Of a DNA stretch of 50,709 nt, positions 29,662-38,190 are shown in pieces. A program made the position numbers and the translations under genes. The DNA comes from Paenibacillus artemisiicola. Lineage in GTDB: Bacteria; Bacillota; Bacilli; Paenibacillales; Paenibacillaceae. Location: positions 1-50,709 of the forward strand of contig NZ_JAGGDJ010000041.1 in NCBI RefSeq assembly GCF_017652985.1, read 5' to 3'. Under the pieces are notes generated by a model. That model did not search any database and was not told the DNA's origin. It was given only the letters and a program-made list of their open reading frames with translations. The stretch's first letter is position 1, and each line of letters opens with the position of its first letter.

Positions 29662-30708
29662 ATGAAAATGACGTTCAGGTGGTTCGGCCAGGGCGACCCC
29701 GTTACGCTGCAAAATATCCGCCAAATTCCCGGGATGCACGGCATCGTGACCGCGTTGTACGACGTGCCGGTCGGCGAGGCGTGGCCGGCGTCGTCCATCC
29801 GGTCGCTGAAAGAGACGATCGAGGCGGCCGGCCTGCGGCTGGCGGTGATCGAAAGCGTTCCCGTGCACGAGGACATCAAGCTGGGACGTCCTTCCCGCGA
29901 CCGATTGATCGAAAATTACAGTCAAACGATCCGCCGGCTGGGCGCGGCGGGCGTCCCCGTGATCTGCTACAACTTCATGCCGGTGTTCGACTGGACCCGG
30001 TCGAATTTGGCGCATGTGCTGCCGGACGGCTCGTCGGCCCTTACCTTCGAGGACGAGACGATCTCCCGCATGGACCCGGTGAACGGCGATTTGTCCCTGC
30101 CGGGCTGGGATTCGAGCTACACGAAGGACGAGATGGGCCAGTTGATCGCGGCCTACGCCGACGTCACGGAAGACGTGCTGTTCGACAACCTCGCCTACTT
30201 CCTGGAACGGATCATTCCCGTCGCGGAAGAAGCCGGCGTCGTCATGGCGATCCATCCCGACGATCCCCCGTGGCCGATCTTCGGCCTGCCGCGCATCGTC
30301 AGCGGCATGGCGCAGCTTCGCCGCCTGACGGAGCGCGTCGACAGCCGCGCGAACGGCATCACGTTCTGCTCCGGCTCGCTAGGCGCGAACCCGGACAACG
30401 ACCTGCTCGCGATCATTCGCCACTTCGGCTCGCAGGGCAAGCTGCATTTCGCGCATACGCGCAATATTTTGCGGACGGGCCCGCGTTCGTTCCAGGAATC
30501 GGCGCATCTGTCGTCGGCCGGTTCCATCGACATGACGCGCGTCCTCGAGGCGCTCTACGAGACCGGCTTCGAAGGGCCGCTGCGACCGGACCACGGCCGG
30601 ATGATTTGGGGCGAGGAAGGCCGTCCCGGCTACGGCTTGTACGACCGGGCGCTCGGCGCCGCGTATTTGAACGGCATCTGGGAAGCCATATCCAAGACGA
30701 GGAGCTGA
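29662..30708 (+). CDS. uxuA: Mannonate dehydratase
   Basis: 348-residue metal-dependent dehydratase turning D-mannonate into 2-keto-3-deoxygluconate in glucuronate breakdown (EC 4.2.1.8). Seen: N-terminal RWFGQGDPVTLQNIRQIPG, the core GVPVICYNFMPVFDWTRSNL, metal-binding IHPDDPP, FCSGSLGANP, HFAHTRNI and RPDHGRMIWGEE, all hallmark segments. The reading starts at ATG with AGAGGTG. It heads a cluster of sugar-acid genes on this strand. A likely control point is an unclear promoter with a TACAAT box. Confidence 0.95.
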   Translation: MKMTFRWFGQGDPVTLQNIRQIPGMHGIVTALYDVPVGEAWPASSIRSLKETIEAAGLRLAVIESVPVHEDIKLGRPSRDRLIENYSQTIRRLGAAGVPVICYNFMPVFDWTRSNLAHVLPDGSSALTFEDETISRMDPVNGDLSLPGWDSSYTKDEMGQLIAAYADVTEDVLFDNLAYFLERIIPVAEEAGVVMAIHPDDPPWPIFGLPRIVSGMAQLRRLTERVDSRANGITFCSGSLGANPDNDLLAIIRHFGSQGKLHFAHTRNILRTGPRSFQESAHLSSAGSIDMTRVLEALYETGFEGPLRPDHGRMIWGEEGRPGYGLYDRALGAAYLNGIWEAISKTRS

Positions 30709-30718
30709 ACCTGCCGAC

Positions 30719-31597
30719 ATGTTGAAATTATCCGTATTCACCGTAGCGGCGCCGGATCTGTCGCCCGAGGAGCTGGGCGAGGCGGCGGCGTCCGCCGGCA
30801 TCGCGGGACTGGAATGGCGCTGCAAGGAGACGCCGGCGGAGCTGCTGAACGAGGCGCCTTCCTTCTGGGGCAACAACAAGTGCACGATCCCGCCGGACGC
30901 CGGCGAAGCCGACATCGACCGCTTCCGGCAGGCCGCGGCCCGCAGCGGACGCAAGGCGATCGCGGTCACGCCGTACTTAAGCTGCGGCGACGTCGAGGGC
31001 ACGGAGCGGATCATGCGGCTCGCCCGCAGCCTGGACGCCTCGATGGTCCGGGTCGGCGTGCCCGGCTACGACCGGACGAAGCCGTACGGCGAGCTGTACG
31101 AGCAAGCGATCGGCTATCTGCGCGAGGTCGAGCGGCTCGCGCTGAATTACGGCGTGAAGGCGCTCGTCGAGACGCATCACGTCACGATCGCCCCGAGCGC
31201 CTCGCTGGCGCACCGGCTCGTGTCCCCGTTTAACCCAGACGCGATCGGCGTGCTCTATGATCCCGGCAACATGGTGCACGAAGGCTTCGAGAATTACCGG
31301 ATGGGCATGGAGCTGCTCGGCCCGTACCTGGCGCACGTGCACGTGAAGAACGCGGCTTGGCGGCCGGCTGCCGCGAGCGGCGAAGCGACCGACCATCTGG
31401 AGACGGTCGAATGGACCAGCGGCTGGGCGCCGATCGCGAACGGCGTCGTCCTTTGGAAGCAGGTGCTCCGGGATTTGAAGGCCGTCGGCTACGACGGCTG
31501 GTATGGAGTGGAAGATTTCAGCGGCACGTTCGACACGCGGACGATGCTGCGCGCGTATGCCAACCAAATGAATCGATGGATGGAGGAAATCCTATGA
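30719..31597 (+). CDS. Sugar phosphate isomerase/epimerase (xylose isomerase-like TIM barrel)
   Basis: 292 residues of the AP-endonuclease-2/TIM-barrel family to which many isomerases, epimerases and dehydratases of sugars and inositols belong. Seen: barrel strands SVFTVAAPDL, GIAGLEWRC, VETHH, VLYDPGNMVHEG (metal ligand region), AHVHVKNA and YGVEDFSG. ATG 10 bp after uxuA, GAGGAG rather far upstream; the next gene overlaps its stop by ATGA, so these genes are one operon. Precise substrate unknown; a sugar acid or keto-sugar is likely from context. Confidence 0.82.
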   Translation: MLKLSVFTVAAPDLSPEELGEAAASAGIAGLEWRCKETPAELLNEAPSFWGNNKCTIPPDAGEADIDRFRQAAARSGRKAIAVTPYLSCGDVEGTERIMRLARSLDASMVRVGVPGYDRTKPYGELYEQAIGYLREVERLALNYGVKALVETHHVTIAPSASLAHRLVSPFNPDAIGVLYDPGNMVHEGFENYRMGMELLGPYLAHVHVKNAAWRPAAASGEATDHLETVEWTSGWAPIANGVVLWKQVLRDLKAVGYDGWYGVEDFSGTFDTRTMLRAYANQMNRWMEEIL

Positions 31598-32739
31598 ATC
31601 AGGTCAGATACGGCATCATCGGCATTGGCAACATGGGGTCGGGGCACGCGGCGATCCTGACGTCGGGCAAAATCAAAGGCGCGGTGCTGACCGCGGTTTG
31701 CGACGCCTTCGAGAGCAAGCGCGAATGGGCGAAGGAGCAGTACGGCGCGGGCGTCGCGGTGTTCGAGAACGCGACCGCGATGATCGGCTCCGGTCTCGTG
31801 GACGCGGTCGTGATCGCCACGCCTCATTATGATCATCCGACGGAAGCGATCGCGGCCTTCGCCCAAGGGGTGCACGTCCTGGTCGAGAAGCCGGCCGGCG
31901 TGTACGTGAAGCAGGTGCGGGAGATGAACGAGGCCGCGGCGAAGAGCGGCAAGACGTTCGGCATCATGTATAACCAGCGCATGAACCCGCTTTACCAGAA
32001 GCTCCGCGACCTGATCTCGACCGGCGAGATCGGCGACGTCCGTCGCATCAACTGGATCATCACCAACTGGTACCGCCCGCAGGCGTACTACGATTCCGGC
32101 ACGTGGCGCGCGACGTGGGCCGGCGAAGGCGGCGGCGTGCTGATCAACCAATGCCCGCATAATTTGGACCTGTGGCAGTGGACGACGGGCATGATGCCGA
32201 CGCGCGTCCGGGCGTTCTGCCAATTCGGCAAGCACCGCGACATCGAGGTCGAGAACGACGTGACGGCGTACGCGGAATACGCGAACGGCGCGACGGCGGT
32301 GTTCATCACCTCGACGTCCGACGCGCCGGGCACGAACCGGCTCGAGGTGACGGGCAGCCGCGGCAAAATCGTCATCGAAGACGACCGCATGACGATGTAC
32401 CGCCTCCGCGAAGACGAAGCGGACTTCAACGCGCGCAACACGGTGCCGTTCGCGTCGCCGGAAGTGTGGAAGATCGAGCTGCCGAAGGCCGGTCCGAGCC
32501 CCGAGCACGCGGGCATTCTCCAGAATTTCACGGACGCCGTGCTGAACGGCGCGCCGCTCGTCGCGCCGGGCGAAGAAGGGATTCTCGGCCTGACGCTGTC
32601 GAACGCGATCCATCTGTCCACGTGGCTGGACGACTGGGTGGACCTGCCGCTGGACGAAGCGGTGCACGAGGCGGAGCTCAACAAACGGATCGCGTCGTCC
32701 AAGTTCAAACGGCCGCAGCCGGCGGAGGCTCGGAACTGA
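31594..32739 (+). CDS. Gfo/Idh/MocA family oxidoreductase
   Basis: 381-residue NAD(P)-dependent sugar dehydrogenase. Rossmann GIGNMGSGHA at 10-19, EKPAG near 98-102 (catalytic Lys), MYNQRMNPLYQKL, and the second-domain GEGGGVLINQCPHNLDLWQWTTG with the catalytic His. Start ATG overlaps the preceding stop (ATGA) and follows TGGAGGA. Followed by a second, quite different member. Substrate not determined; such enzymes act on inositols, keto-sugars and uronates. Confidence 0.9.
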   Translation: MNQVRYGIIGIGNMGSGHAAILTSGKIKGAVLTAVCDAFESKREWAKEQYGAGVAVFENATAMIGSGLVDAVVIATPHYDHPTEAIAAFAQGVHVLVEKPAGVYVKQVREMNEAAAKSGKTFGIMYNQRMNPLYQKLRDLISTGEIGDVRRINWIITNWYRPQAYYDSGTWRATWAGEGGGVLINQCPHNLDLWQWTTGMMPTRVRAFCQFGKHRDIEVENDVTAYAEYANGATAVFITSTSDAPGTNRLEVTGSRGKIVIEDDRMTMYRLREDEADFNARNTVPFASPEVWKIELPKAGPSPEHAGILQNFTDAVLNGAPLVAPGEEGILGLTLSNAIHLSTWLDDWVDLPLDEAVHEAELNKRIASSKFKRPQPAEARN

Positions 32740-33824
32740 TGGCGGCGGTGAATCGCGGCGACGGCATGAATTACGCGCCGGTGTCCATCGTCAAGCCGGC
32801 GCCCGTCGCGGGGCCGGGCGAATTCGTCTTCGCGGCGATGGCGCTGGACCACGGCCATATCTACGGCATGACGAACGGGTTGCTGGAAGCGGGGGCCACG
32901 CTCAAGTGGGTGTACGACCCGGATCCGGCGAAGGTCGCGCAATTCGTCAAGACCTACCCGCAGGCGCAGGCCGCGGCTTCGCCGGAAGTCATCCTGGAAG
33001 ACGCCGAGGTCAGGCTCGTGGCCGCGGCGGCGATTCCGTCCGAGCGCGGGCCGCTCGGCGTCCGGGTCATGCGGCACGGCAAGGACTATTTCACCGACAA
33101 GACGCCGTTCACGGCGCTGGAACAGTTAGACGACGCCCGCGCGGCCGCCGAGGAGACGGGGCGCAAATACATGGTGTACTACAGCGAGCGCCTGCACGTG
33201 GAAAGCGCGATCTACGCAGGGCGCCTCATTCAGGAAGGCGCGATCGGCCGCGTCGTGCAGGTCATCGGCACGGGGCCGCACCGGCTGAACAAGCCGTCCC
33301 GCCCGGATTGGTTTTTCCGCAAGGCGCAGTACGGCGGCATTCTGGCGGACATCGGCAGCCATCAGATCGAGCAGTTTCTGTTCTTCGCCGGCTGCAAGGA
33401 CGCGACGGTCGCGAGCAGCAAGGTGGCGAACTACAACAACCCCGACGTGCCGGAGCTGGAAGATTTCGGCGACGCGACGCTGATTGGGGACAACGGCGCG
33501 ACGAACTACTTTCGCGTGGACTGGCTGACGCCGGACGGGCTCGGCACCTGGGGCGACGGCCGGACGATCATTCTCGGCACGGACGGGTTCATCGAGCTGC
33601 GCAAATACATCGACATCGCCCGGGACAAGCGCGGCGACCAGGTTTATCTGGTCAATCACGAGGGCGAGCATCATCTGTCCGTCGGCGGCCAAGTCGGCTT
33701 CCCGTTCTTCGGGGAGCTGATCCTGGACTGCCTGCACCGGACGGAAAACGCGATGACGCAGGCGCATGCCTTCAAGGCGGCGGAGCTGTGCCTTCAGGCG
33801 CAGCGGCAAGCGGTCCGGCTGTAA
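32739..33824 (+). CDS. Gfo/Idh/MocA-type oxidoreductase, divergent member
   Basis: 361 residues; ATG overlaps the previous stop (TGATG). The N-terminal Rossmann loop is unusual: AAMALDHGHIYGMTNGLLEAGA rather than GxGxxG, and the usual EKP is replaced by FTDKTPFTAL (Lys kept). The second domain retains KAQYGGILADIGSHQIEQFLFF, with the catalytic His. An in-frame ATG nine codons downstream (MNYAPV) is an alternative start. These features define a subgroup of the family with atypical cofactor loop; the function is unknown but linked to the sugar acid operon. Confidence 0.82.
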   Translation: MAAVNRGDGMNYAPVSIVKPAPVAGPGEFVFAAMALDHGHIYGMTNGLLEAGATLKWVYDPDPAKVAQFVKTYPQAQAAASPEVILEDAEVRLVAAAAIPSERGPLGVRVMRHGKDYFTDKTPFTALEQLDDARAAAEETGRKYMVYYSERLHVESAIYAGRLIQEGAIGRVVQVIGTGPHRLNKPSRPDWFFRKAQYGGILADIGSHQIEQFLFFAGCKDATVASSKVANYNNPDVPELEDFGDATLIGDNGATNYFRVDWLTPDGLGTWGDGRTIILGTDGFIELRKYIDIARDKRGDQVYLVNHEGEHHLSVGGQVGFPFFGELILDCLHRTENAMTQAHAFKAAELCLQAQRQAVRL

Positions 33825-33854
33825 GCCGATATGGGCTCGAAAGGGGCGGCGTGG

Positions 33855-33860
33855 TACAAT
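33855..33860 (+). promoter_or_regulatory. Candidate -10 box for the AraC regulator gene
   Basis: TACAAT, 53 bases before the chosen start; no good -35. If used, it makes in-frame ATG codons further upstream impossible as starts. Confidence 0.35.
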
Positions 33861-33912
33861 GGGCGAAGTAGCTCACCCGGAAGGCACGGGGGTCCATATG
33901 GAGGGGTCGGAC

Positions 33913-34797
33913 ATGCCGCTCACGCTGCAATGGCAGCAGCCCATCGAACTGATGTACCGCAACGACGCGCCGATGAACGGCGCGCAGTTCCATTCGCACG
34001 CCTTCTACGAGATGTATTATTTTCAGGAGGGCGAGTGCAATTACCTCATCGGCGACAAGCTGCTGACGCTGCAGCCCGGGGATCTGATCCTCATGCACGG
34101 CATGACGCTGCATTGTCCGAACCCGTCGCCGGAGAAGCCGTACGTCCGGACGATCATCCATATGGACCCGGCGTACGTGCACAAAATTTTGCAGCCCGAC
34201 GCGGCGGCGATGCTGCTCAAGCCGTTCGAAAACCTGCGCAACATCCGCATCTCACTGAACGAAGCGGACCAGGCGGAGCTGGAGGCGCTGCTCGCGGAGA
34301 TGAACCGGCTGTACGCGCGGACGAACGAAGCGGGCGTGCGCACCGCGTACGAGCGGTTCGTCCTCCGCGTCATCGAGCTGCTGCATCTCATCCGGGACTG
34401 GTGCGTCGCACCCGTGTACGAGCGGGAGCATCGTTCCTTGAAGGAACAGCATGTGCAGAGCGTCATCACGTACTTGGAAGACCACTACGTCGAGGAGATC
34501 ACGCTGGACGACATTGCCGGCGCGCTCCATCTGACGAAGCCGTACTTGTCCAATTTGTTCAAAGACGTGACGGGCACGACCGTGTTCAAATATTTATACA
34601 ACCGGCGCATCAACCAGGCGAAAATGATGTTTCGGCTGGAGCCCCGCCAAACCGTGTCCGAGGTGTGCCGTGCCGTCGGCTTCCATCAGCTGCCGCATTT
34701 CAGCCGATTGTTCAAGACGACCGTCGGCGAAAGCCCGGAAGCGTACCGGAAGCGCATGCTGCGGCAATCGGCCGCGGAAGGCGGCGGCTCCGCCTGA
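33913..34797 (+). CDS. AraC family transcriptional regulator of the sugar acid cluster
   Basis: 294-residue regulator: cupin sensor (FHSHAFYEMYYFQEGECNYLIGDKLLTLQPGDLILMHG; residues about 20-70) and a C-terminal double helix-turn-helix (ITLDDIAGALHLTKPYLSNLFKDVTG ... VSEVCRAVGFHQLPHFSRLFKTTVGESPEAYRKR). Three in-frame ATGs exist; this one has GGAGGGG six bases before it. Lies between the oxidoreductases and the UxuB-like SDR on the same strand, so it probably senses a sugar or uronate and activates the cluster. Confidence 0.88.
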   Translation: MPLTLQWQQPIELMYRNDAPMNGAQFHSHAFYEMYYFQEGECNYLIGDKLLTLQPGDLILMHGMTLHCPNPSPEKPYVRTIIHMDPAYVHKILQPDAAAMLLKPFENLRNIRISLNEADQAELEALLAEMNRLYARTNEAGVRTAYERFVLRVIELLHLIRDWCVAPVYEREHRSLKEQHVQSVITYLEDHYVEEITLDDIAGALHLTKPYLSNLFKDVTGTTVFKYLYNRRINQAKMMFRLEPRQTVSEVCRAVGFHQLPHFSRLFKTTVGESPEAYRKRMLRQSAAEGGGSA

Positions 34798-34828
34798 TGC
34801 GCCGCCAAGCGAAGGAGACATCCCGACC

Positions 34829-35611
34829 ATGGGCATTACGAGCGAGTTATTTGATTTGACCGGCCGCACGGCGGTCGTCATCGGCGCGGGCAGCACGCTC
34901 GGCAGCGTCATGGCGGAAGCCCTGATCGGCCACGGCGCCCATGCGGCGCTCATCGTCCGCGATCCGGAGAAGGCCGAGGAGAAGCTCGCGCCTTTGCTGG
35001 CCACGGGCCGGGCCGCGGTATTCCGCGCGGACGCCGTAGCCAAGACGGACCTGCAGCGGGTTGCGGACGAGATCAAGGCGTGGTCGCCGAGCGGCCGCGG
35101 CGACATCCTGCTCCATACGGCGGGCACGAACAGCGCGACGCCGTTCTTCGACATCGCGGAGGACGAGTTCGACCGCATCATGGACGTCAACGCGAAGAGC
35201 GTCATGCTCGCCTGCCAGGTGTTCGGCCAAGCGATGATCGAGGACGGCCGGGGCGGCAGCATCATCACGGTCAGCTCCGTGTCGTCGGGGCCGCCGCTGT
35301 CGCGCGTCTTCACCTACTCGGCCTCGAAGCATGCCGTCAACGGCATGACGCAGTACTTGGCCAGGGAGTTCGCGCCTCACGGCATCCGCGTGAACGCCAT
35401 CGTGCCGGGCTTCTTCCCGGCCGTGCAAAATCGCGCGATTCTGTCGCCGGAGCGGATCGACAGCATCATGGGCCATACGCCGATGAAGCGCTTCGGCGAT
35501 CCGAAGGAGCTGCAGGGCGCGGCCGTCTGGCTTGCGTCGGAGGCGGCGTCCGGCTTCGTGACCGGCGCTCTCGTTCGCGTGGACGGCGGCTTCGGCGCCA
35601 TGACCATCTAG
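34829..35611 (+). CDS. SDR oxidoreductase, probable D-mannonate oxidoreductase (UxuB/YjmF-like)
   Basis: 260-residue short-chain dehydrogenase, NAD(P)H-dependent. GAGSTLG Rossmann loop at 19-25, catalytic Tyr163 and Lys167 in YSASK, Ser in ITVSSVSSG. In B. subtilis YjmF (UxuB) is an SDR of this type reducing fructuronate to mannonate, the step before UxuA; the presence of uxuA in the same cluster supports the same role. ATG after GAAGGAGA, 31 bp after the AraC gene. Terminator follows. Substrate is inferred from context. Confidence 0.8.
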   Translation: MGITSELFDLTGRTAVVIGAGSTLGSVMAEALIGHGAHAALIVRDPEKAEEKLAPLLATGRAAVFRADAVAKTDLQRVADEIKAWSPSGRGDILLHTAGTNSATPFFDIAEDEFDRIMDVNAKSVMLACQVFGQAMIEDGRGGSIITVSSVSSGPPLSRVFTYSASKHAVNGMTQYLAREFAPHGIRVNAIVPGFFPAVQNRAILSPERIDSIMGHTPMKRFGDPKELQGAAVWLASEAASGFVTGALVRVDGGFGAMTI

Positions 35612-35651
35612 CTTGCGTTTGCCGATGATGATCGTGATAGATCGGAGCCAT

Positions 35652-35694
35652 GCGGCTCGTTTCCCGAATCCGGGGAGCGGGCCGCGATTTTTTT
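35652..35694 (+). terminator. Rho-independent terminator of the sugar acid cluster
   Basis: A 14-bp stem with several G-T pairs and a 6-base loop, followed by a run of seven T, 40 bp after the SDR stop. Confidence 0.75.
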
Positions 35695-35703
35695 GCGGGG
35701 AAA

Positions 35704-35729
35704 TGAACAAACGCGCATAGCCGGACGTC
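35704..35729 (+). promoter_or_regulatory. sigY: SigY-type autoregulatory promoter
   Basis: TGAACA (35704-35709), 16-base spacer, CGTC (35726-35729), 60 bases before the sigY start. In B. subtilis SigY recognises TGAACG with a CGTC -10. Only one base of the -35 differs, so autoregulation of the operon is likely. Confidence 0.75.
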
Positions 35730-35788
35730 CTATAGCCGATACCGAACAACAAAACCGCTTCGCGGGAAGCGAAAGAAGGAGCCGCAGC

Positions 35789-36340
35789 ATGTCGAGCGCA
35801 GAGCCGCAGCCGGAAGAAGAACAATGGATCGCCCGTGCCGTACGCGGCGACGACGCAGCGCTTGCGAGCCTGCTTCGCGCCCATTACGGCATGCTGTACA
35901 AATATATGCTCAAGGTCACGATGAACAAGGCGATGGCCGAAGATCTCGTGCAGGACACGATGCTGCGGGCGATCGAGCGCATCGGGACGTTCCAGCGACG
36001 GAGCAAGTTTTCCACCTGGCTCGTGTCCATCGCGACCCGGCGGTATCTTGACGAGATGCGCAAGGAGAAACGGTCGCGGAAATGGCAGTCGGAGGAGCAG
36101 GCGCTGCAGGGTCTCCGGTTCCAGGCCGCCGCGCGGCGGCAGGAATGGCCGCATGCGCTCGACGCCCTCGGGGGTTTGTCGTACGAGATGCGCGTGCCCA
36201 TCCTGCTGAAATACGTATACGGCTATGCGTACGAAGAGATCGCCGCCTGGATGGATATCCCCGTCGGCACGGTCAAGTCCCGCCTGCATAACGGCCTGGG
36301 ACGATTGCGAAAGGAGCTGAAGGACGATGAAGAAACATGA
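35789..36340 (+). CDS. sigY: ECF RNA polymerase sigma factor SigY
   Basis: 183 residues, close to the length of B. subtilis SigY (178). Region 2 (about 18-85; MLYKYMLKVTMNKAMAEDLVQDTMLRAIERIGTFQRRSKFSTWLVSIATRRYLDE) and region 4 (about 125-175; YEEIAAWMDIPVGTVKSRLHNGLGRLRKEL) are intact. Directs RNA polymerase to its own operon promoter. The ATG chosen has AAGGAGC nine bases before it; an open extension upstream lacks a site. Followed by yxlC to yxlG in the same order as in Bacillus, which fixes the identity. Confidence 0.95.
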   Translation: MSSAEPQPEEEQWIARAVRGDDAALASLLRAHYGMLYKYMLKVTMNKAMAEDLVQDTMLRAIERIGTFQRRSKFSTWLVSIATRRYLDEMRKEKRSRKWQSEEQALQGLRFQAAARRQEWPHALDALGGLSYEMRVPILLKYVYGYAYEEIAAWMDIPVGTVKSRLHNGLGRLRKELKDDEET

Positions 36341-36665
36341 CGGGGAAGCGGAACGGGAGCGGGCGTTCAAGGAGCTGCTCGGCGAGCATGTGGAGCAATG
36401 GGATGCGGATATCGAACCGCCGATTCCCGGGGAAGACGCGTTCGCGCGGCTCGTGCGCGACCATAAGGAAGCGGTGCGCGGCCGCCGGCGGAGGGAGCGC
36501 TGGGTATTCCTCGGCATCAGCGTCCTCGTGCTCGGCCTGCTGACGCTGCTGTGGCAGCGCAGCCCAGCCGCGTTCGCCGCGCTGCAGGGCGCCGCGTTGC
36601 TGGTCGGCGTCGGCGTGCTCGCCGCCGGCTTCCGGCCGGGCGGAGAGGGGCGTCGGCGCACATGA
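36327..36665 (+). CDS. yxlC: YxlC, anti-SigY factor
   Basis: 112 residues; overlaps the end of sigY by 14 bases. Two predicted transmembrane helices (about 59-75 and 84-100) follow an N-terminal charged cytoplasmic helix that can bind SigY. In B. subtilis YxlC is the chief negative regulator of SigY, acting with YxlD and YxlE. AAAGGAG precedes the start. Its stop overlaps yxlD. Confidence 0.88.
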   Translation: MKKHDGEAERERAFKELLGEHVEQWDADIEPPIPGEDAFARLVRDHKEAVRGRRRRERWVFLGISVLVLGLLTLLWQRSPAAFAALQGAALLVGVGVLAAGFRPGGEGRRRT

Positions 36666-36907
36666 ACGGATGGGAAATCGCGTTGTTCGCCGCCGTCGCG
36701 ATCGTGCTGCTGTGCCAGTCCAATTGGCTGTTCGCGGACGCCCGGAAGCACAGCCGCATTCCTTGGTTTTGGGGGCTGTGGGGGCTGATCAATTTCCCGC
36801 TGCCGCTGATTCTGTATTGGCTCATCGTCCGCCGGGCTTGGCCGTTCGGGCGCGGGCGCAGCCGTACCGATGGCGACGCCGGAGAGCGAAGCGGCCGGTC
36901 CGGCTGA
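36662..36907 (+). CDS. yxlD: YxlD, small SigY-operon membrane protein
   Basis: 81 residues with two transmembrane helices (about 5-21 and 36-54) joined by a short basic loop DARKHSRIPWFWG. YxlD in B. subtilis helps YxlC hold SigY inactive. Overlaps yxlC by four bases (ATGA). The basic C-terminal tail is longer than in B. subtilis. An 87-bp gap to yxlE. Confidence 0.85.
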   Translation: MNGWEIALFAAVAIVLLCQSNWLFADARKHSRIPWFWGLWGLINFPLPLILYWLIVRRAWPFGRGRSRTDGDAGERSGRSG

Positions 36908-36994
36908 GCCGGCGCGGCCGGCGGCATCGACGACACCGGCTGAGCCGGCAGCAAGCCTCGCCGTTTGCGGTACATTTCGTAGGGGGGAATCGTC

Positions 36995-37198
36995 ATGGAT
37001 CAACTTACGCATGCGCAGCTTTTGTCCGTTTTGCTTCCGCTCGTCGTCATCGAGCTCGCGCTCAAGCTTTCGGCCATCGTCGCGTGCGTTCGCTCGGAAC
37101 GCACGCGCGGACCCAAGTGGCTGTGCCTGCTGGTCATCTTGTTCGTCAGCACGTTCGGGCCGATCGCCTTCTTTCTGTTCGGGCGGAAGCCGGCATGA
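36995..37198 (+). CDS. yxlE: YxlE, small membrane protein (PLDc_N-like)
   Basis: 67 residues, two hydrophobic helices (about 9-30 and 43-63), ending FGPIAFFLFGRKPA like the phospholipase D nuclease N-terminal (PLDc_N) family to which B. subtilis YxlE belongs. AGGGGGG ribosome site. It negatively regulates SigY with YxlC/YxlD. Its stop overlaps yxlF (ATGA). Confidence 0.88.
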   Translation: MDQLTHAQLLSVLLPLVVIELALKLSAIVACVRSERTRGPKWLCLLVILFVSTFGPIAFFLFGRKPA

Positions 37199-38190
37199 GG
37201 GGGCGCGCGCCGATGGAGGCGAACGCGACTGAGGCGGGCGCCGGCTTCCAAGCGGAAGCGATCGTCGAAGCCGCAAGCGTGGCCAAAAGCTTCGGTGCCG
37301 TCCGCGCGCTGGACGGCGTCGGCTTCACGCTGCGCGAAGGCCGCTGCTCAGCGCTGCTCGGCCCGAACGGAGCGGGCAAGACGACGCTGCTCCGCATCCT
37401 GACCGGCCTGCTCAGGCCGACGTCGGGCGAGGTACGCTTCCGCGGCCTCCCGCCGGGGGGCGATCCGCGCGCCCTGATCGGCTACTTGCCGCAGCTCCCG
37501 GCGTTCTACGGCTGGATGAGCGGCAAGGAATTTCTGCAATACGCCGGCGAGCTGTGCGGCTTGTCCGCCCGGGAAGCGTCGCTGCGCGGCGACGGGCTGC
37601 TGGCGCGCGTCGGCCTCGGCGCCGCGGCCGGCAAGCGGCGGATCGCGGGCTACTCCGGCGGCATGAAGCAGCGGCTCGGCCTCGCGCAGGCGCTCGTGCA
37701 CCGGCCGCGGCTGCTCGTCCTCGACGAGCCGGTGTCCGCGCTCGATCCGATCGGCCGGCGGGAGGTCATGGAGCTGCTGCGCGAGCTGAAGCGCGAGACG
37801 ACCGTCTTGTTCTCGACGCATGTGCTGCCCGACGCGGAGGAGCTGTGCGACGACGTCCTCATTCTTCAGCGGGGCCGCATCGTCGTCGGCGGCGCCATGG
37901 AAGCGGTTCGGTCGCGCTACCGCGCGCCGGTCGTGACGCTGGAGGTCGAGCCCGGCGAACCCGCGCGGGAGCGGCTCGCGGCCTGGCAGGCCGAGTTGGC
38001 GCATCCCGCCATCGCGTCAGCCTCGCTTCAGCCCGAGGGCGGCGTCGTCAGATTCGAAGTCCGCGACGCGGACGAGGCGCGGGCGTATTTGCTCGGCAAG
38101 CTGGCGGAAAGCCGGCTGCCGTTCGCGAGACTCGAGATCGGGCATACCTCGCTCGAGGACATTTTCCGGGAGGCGGTGCAAGGCCCATGA
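37195..38190 (+). CDS. yxlF: YxlF, ABC transporter ATPase of the SigY operon
   Basis: 331 residues from the overlapping ATG; an ATG six codons later (37213) with GAGGGGG nine bases upstream would give 325 and is equally plausible. Complete nucleotide-binding domain: Walker A GPNGAGKTT near residues 60-68, Q-loop LPQLPAFYGW, signature YSGGMKQR, Walker B LLVLDEPVSALDP, His in STHVLP. C-terminal accessory domain. Pairs with the YxlG permease; the substrate of this exporter is unknown, and its role in toxic peptide resistance has been proposed. Confidence 0.92.
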   Translation: MRGRAPMEANATEAGAGFQAEAIVEAASVAKSFGAVRALDGVGFTLREGRCSALLGPNGAGKTTLLRILTGLLRPTSGEVRFRGLPPGGDPRALIGYLPQLPAFYGWMSGKEFLQYAGELCGLSAREASLRGDGLLARVGLGAAAGKRRIAGYSGGMKQRLGLAQALVHRPRLLVLDEPVSALDPIGRREVMELLRELKRETTVLFSTHVLPDAEELCDDVLILQRGRIVVGGAMEAVRSRYRAPVVTLEVEPGEPARERLAAWQAELAHPAIASASLQPEGGVVRFEVRDADEARAYLLGKLAESRLPFARLEIGHTSLEDIFREAVQGP

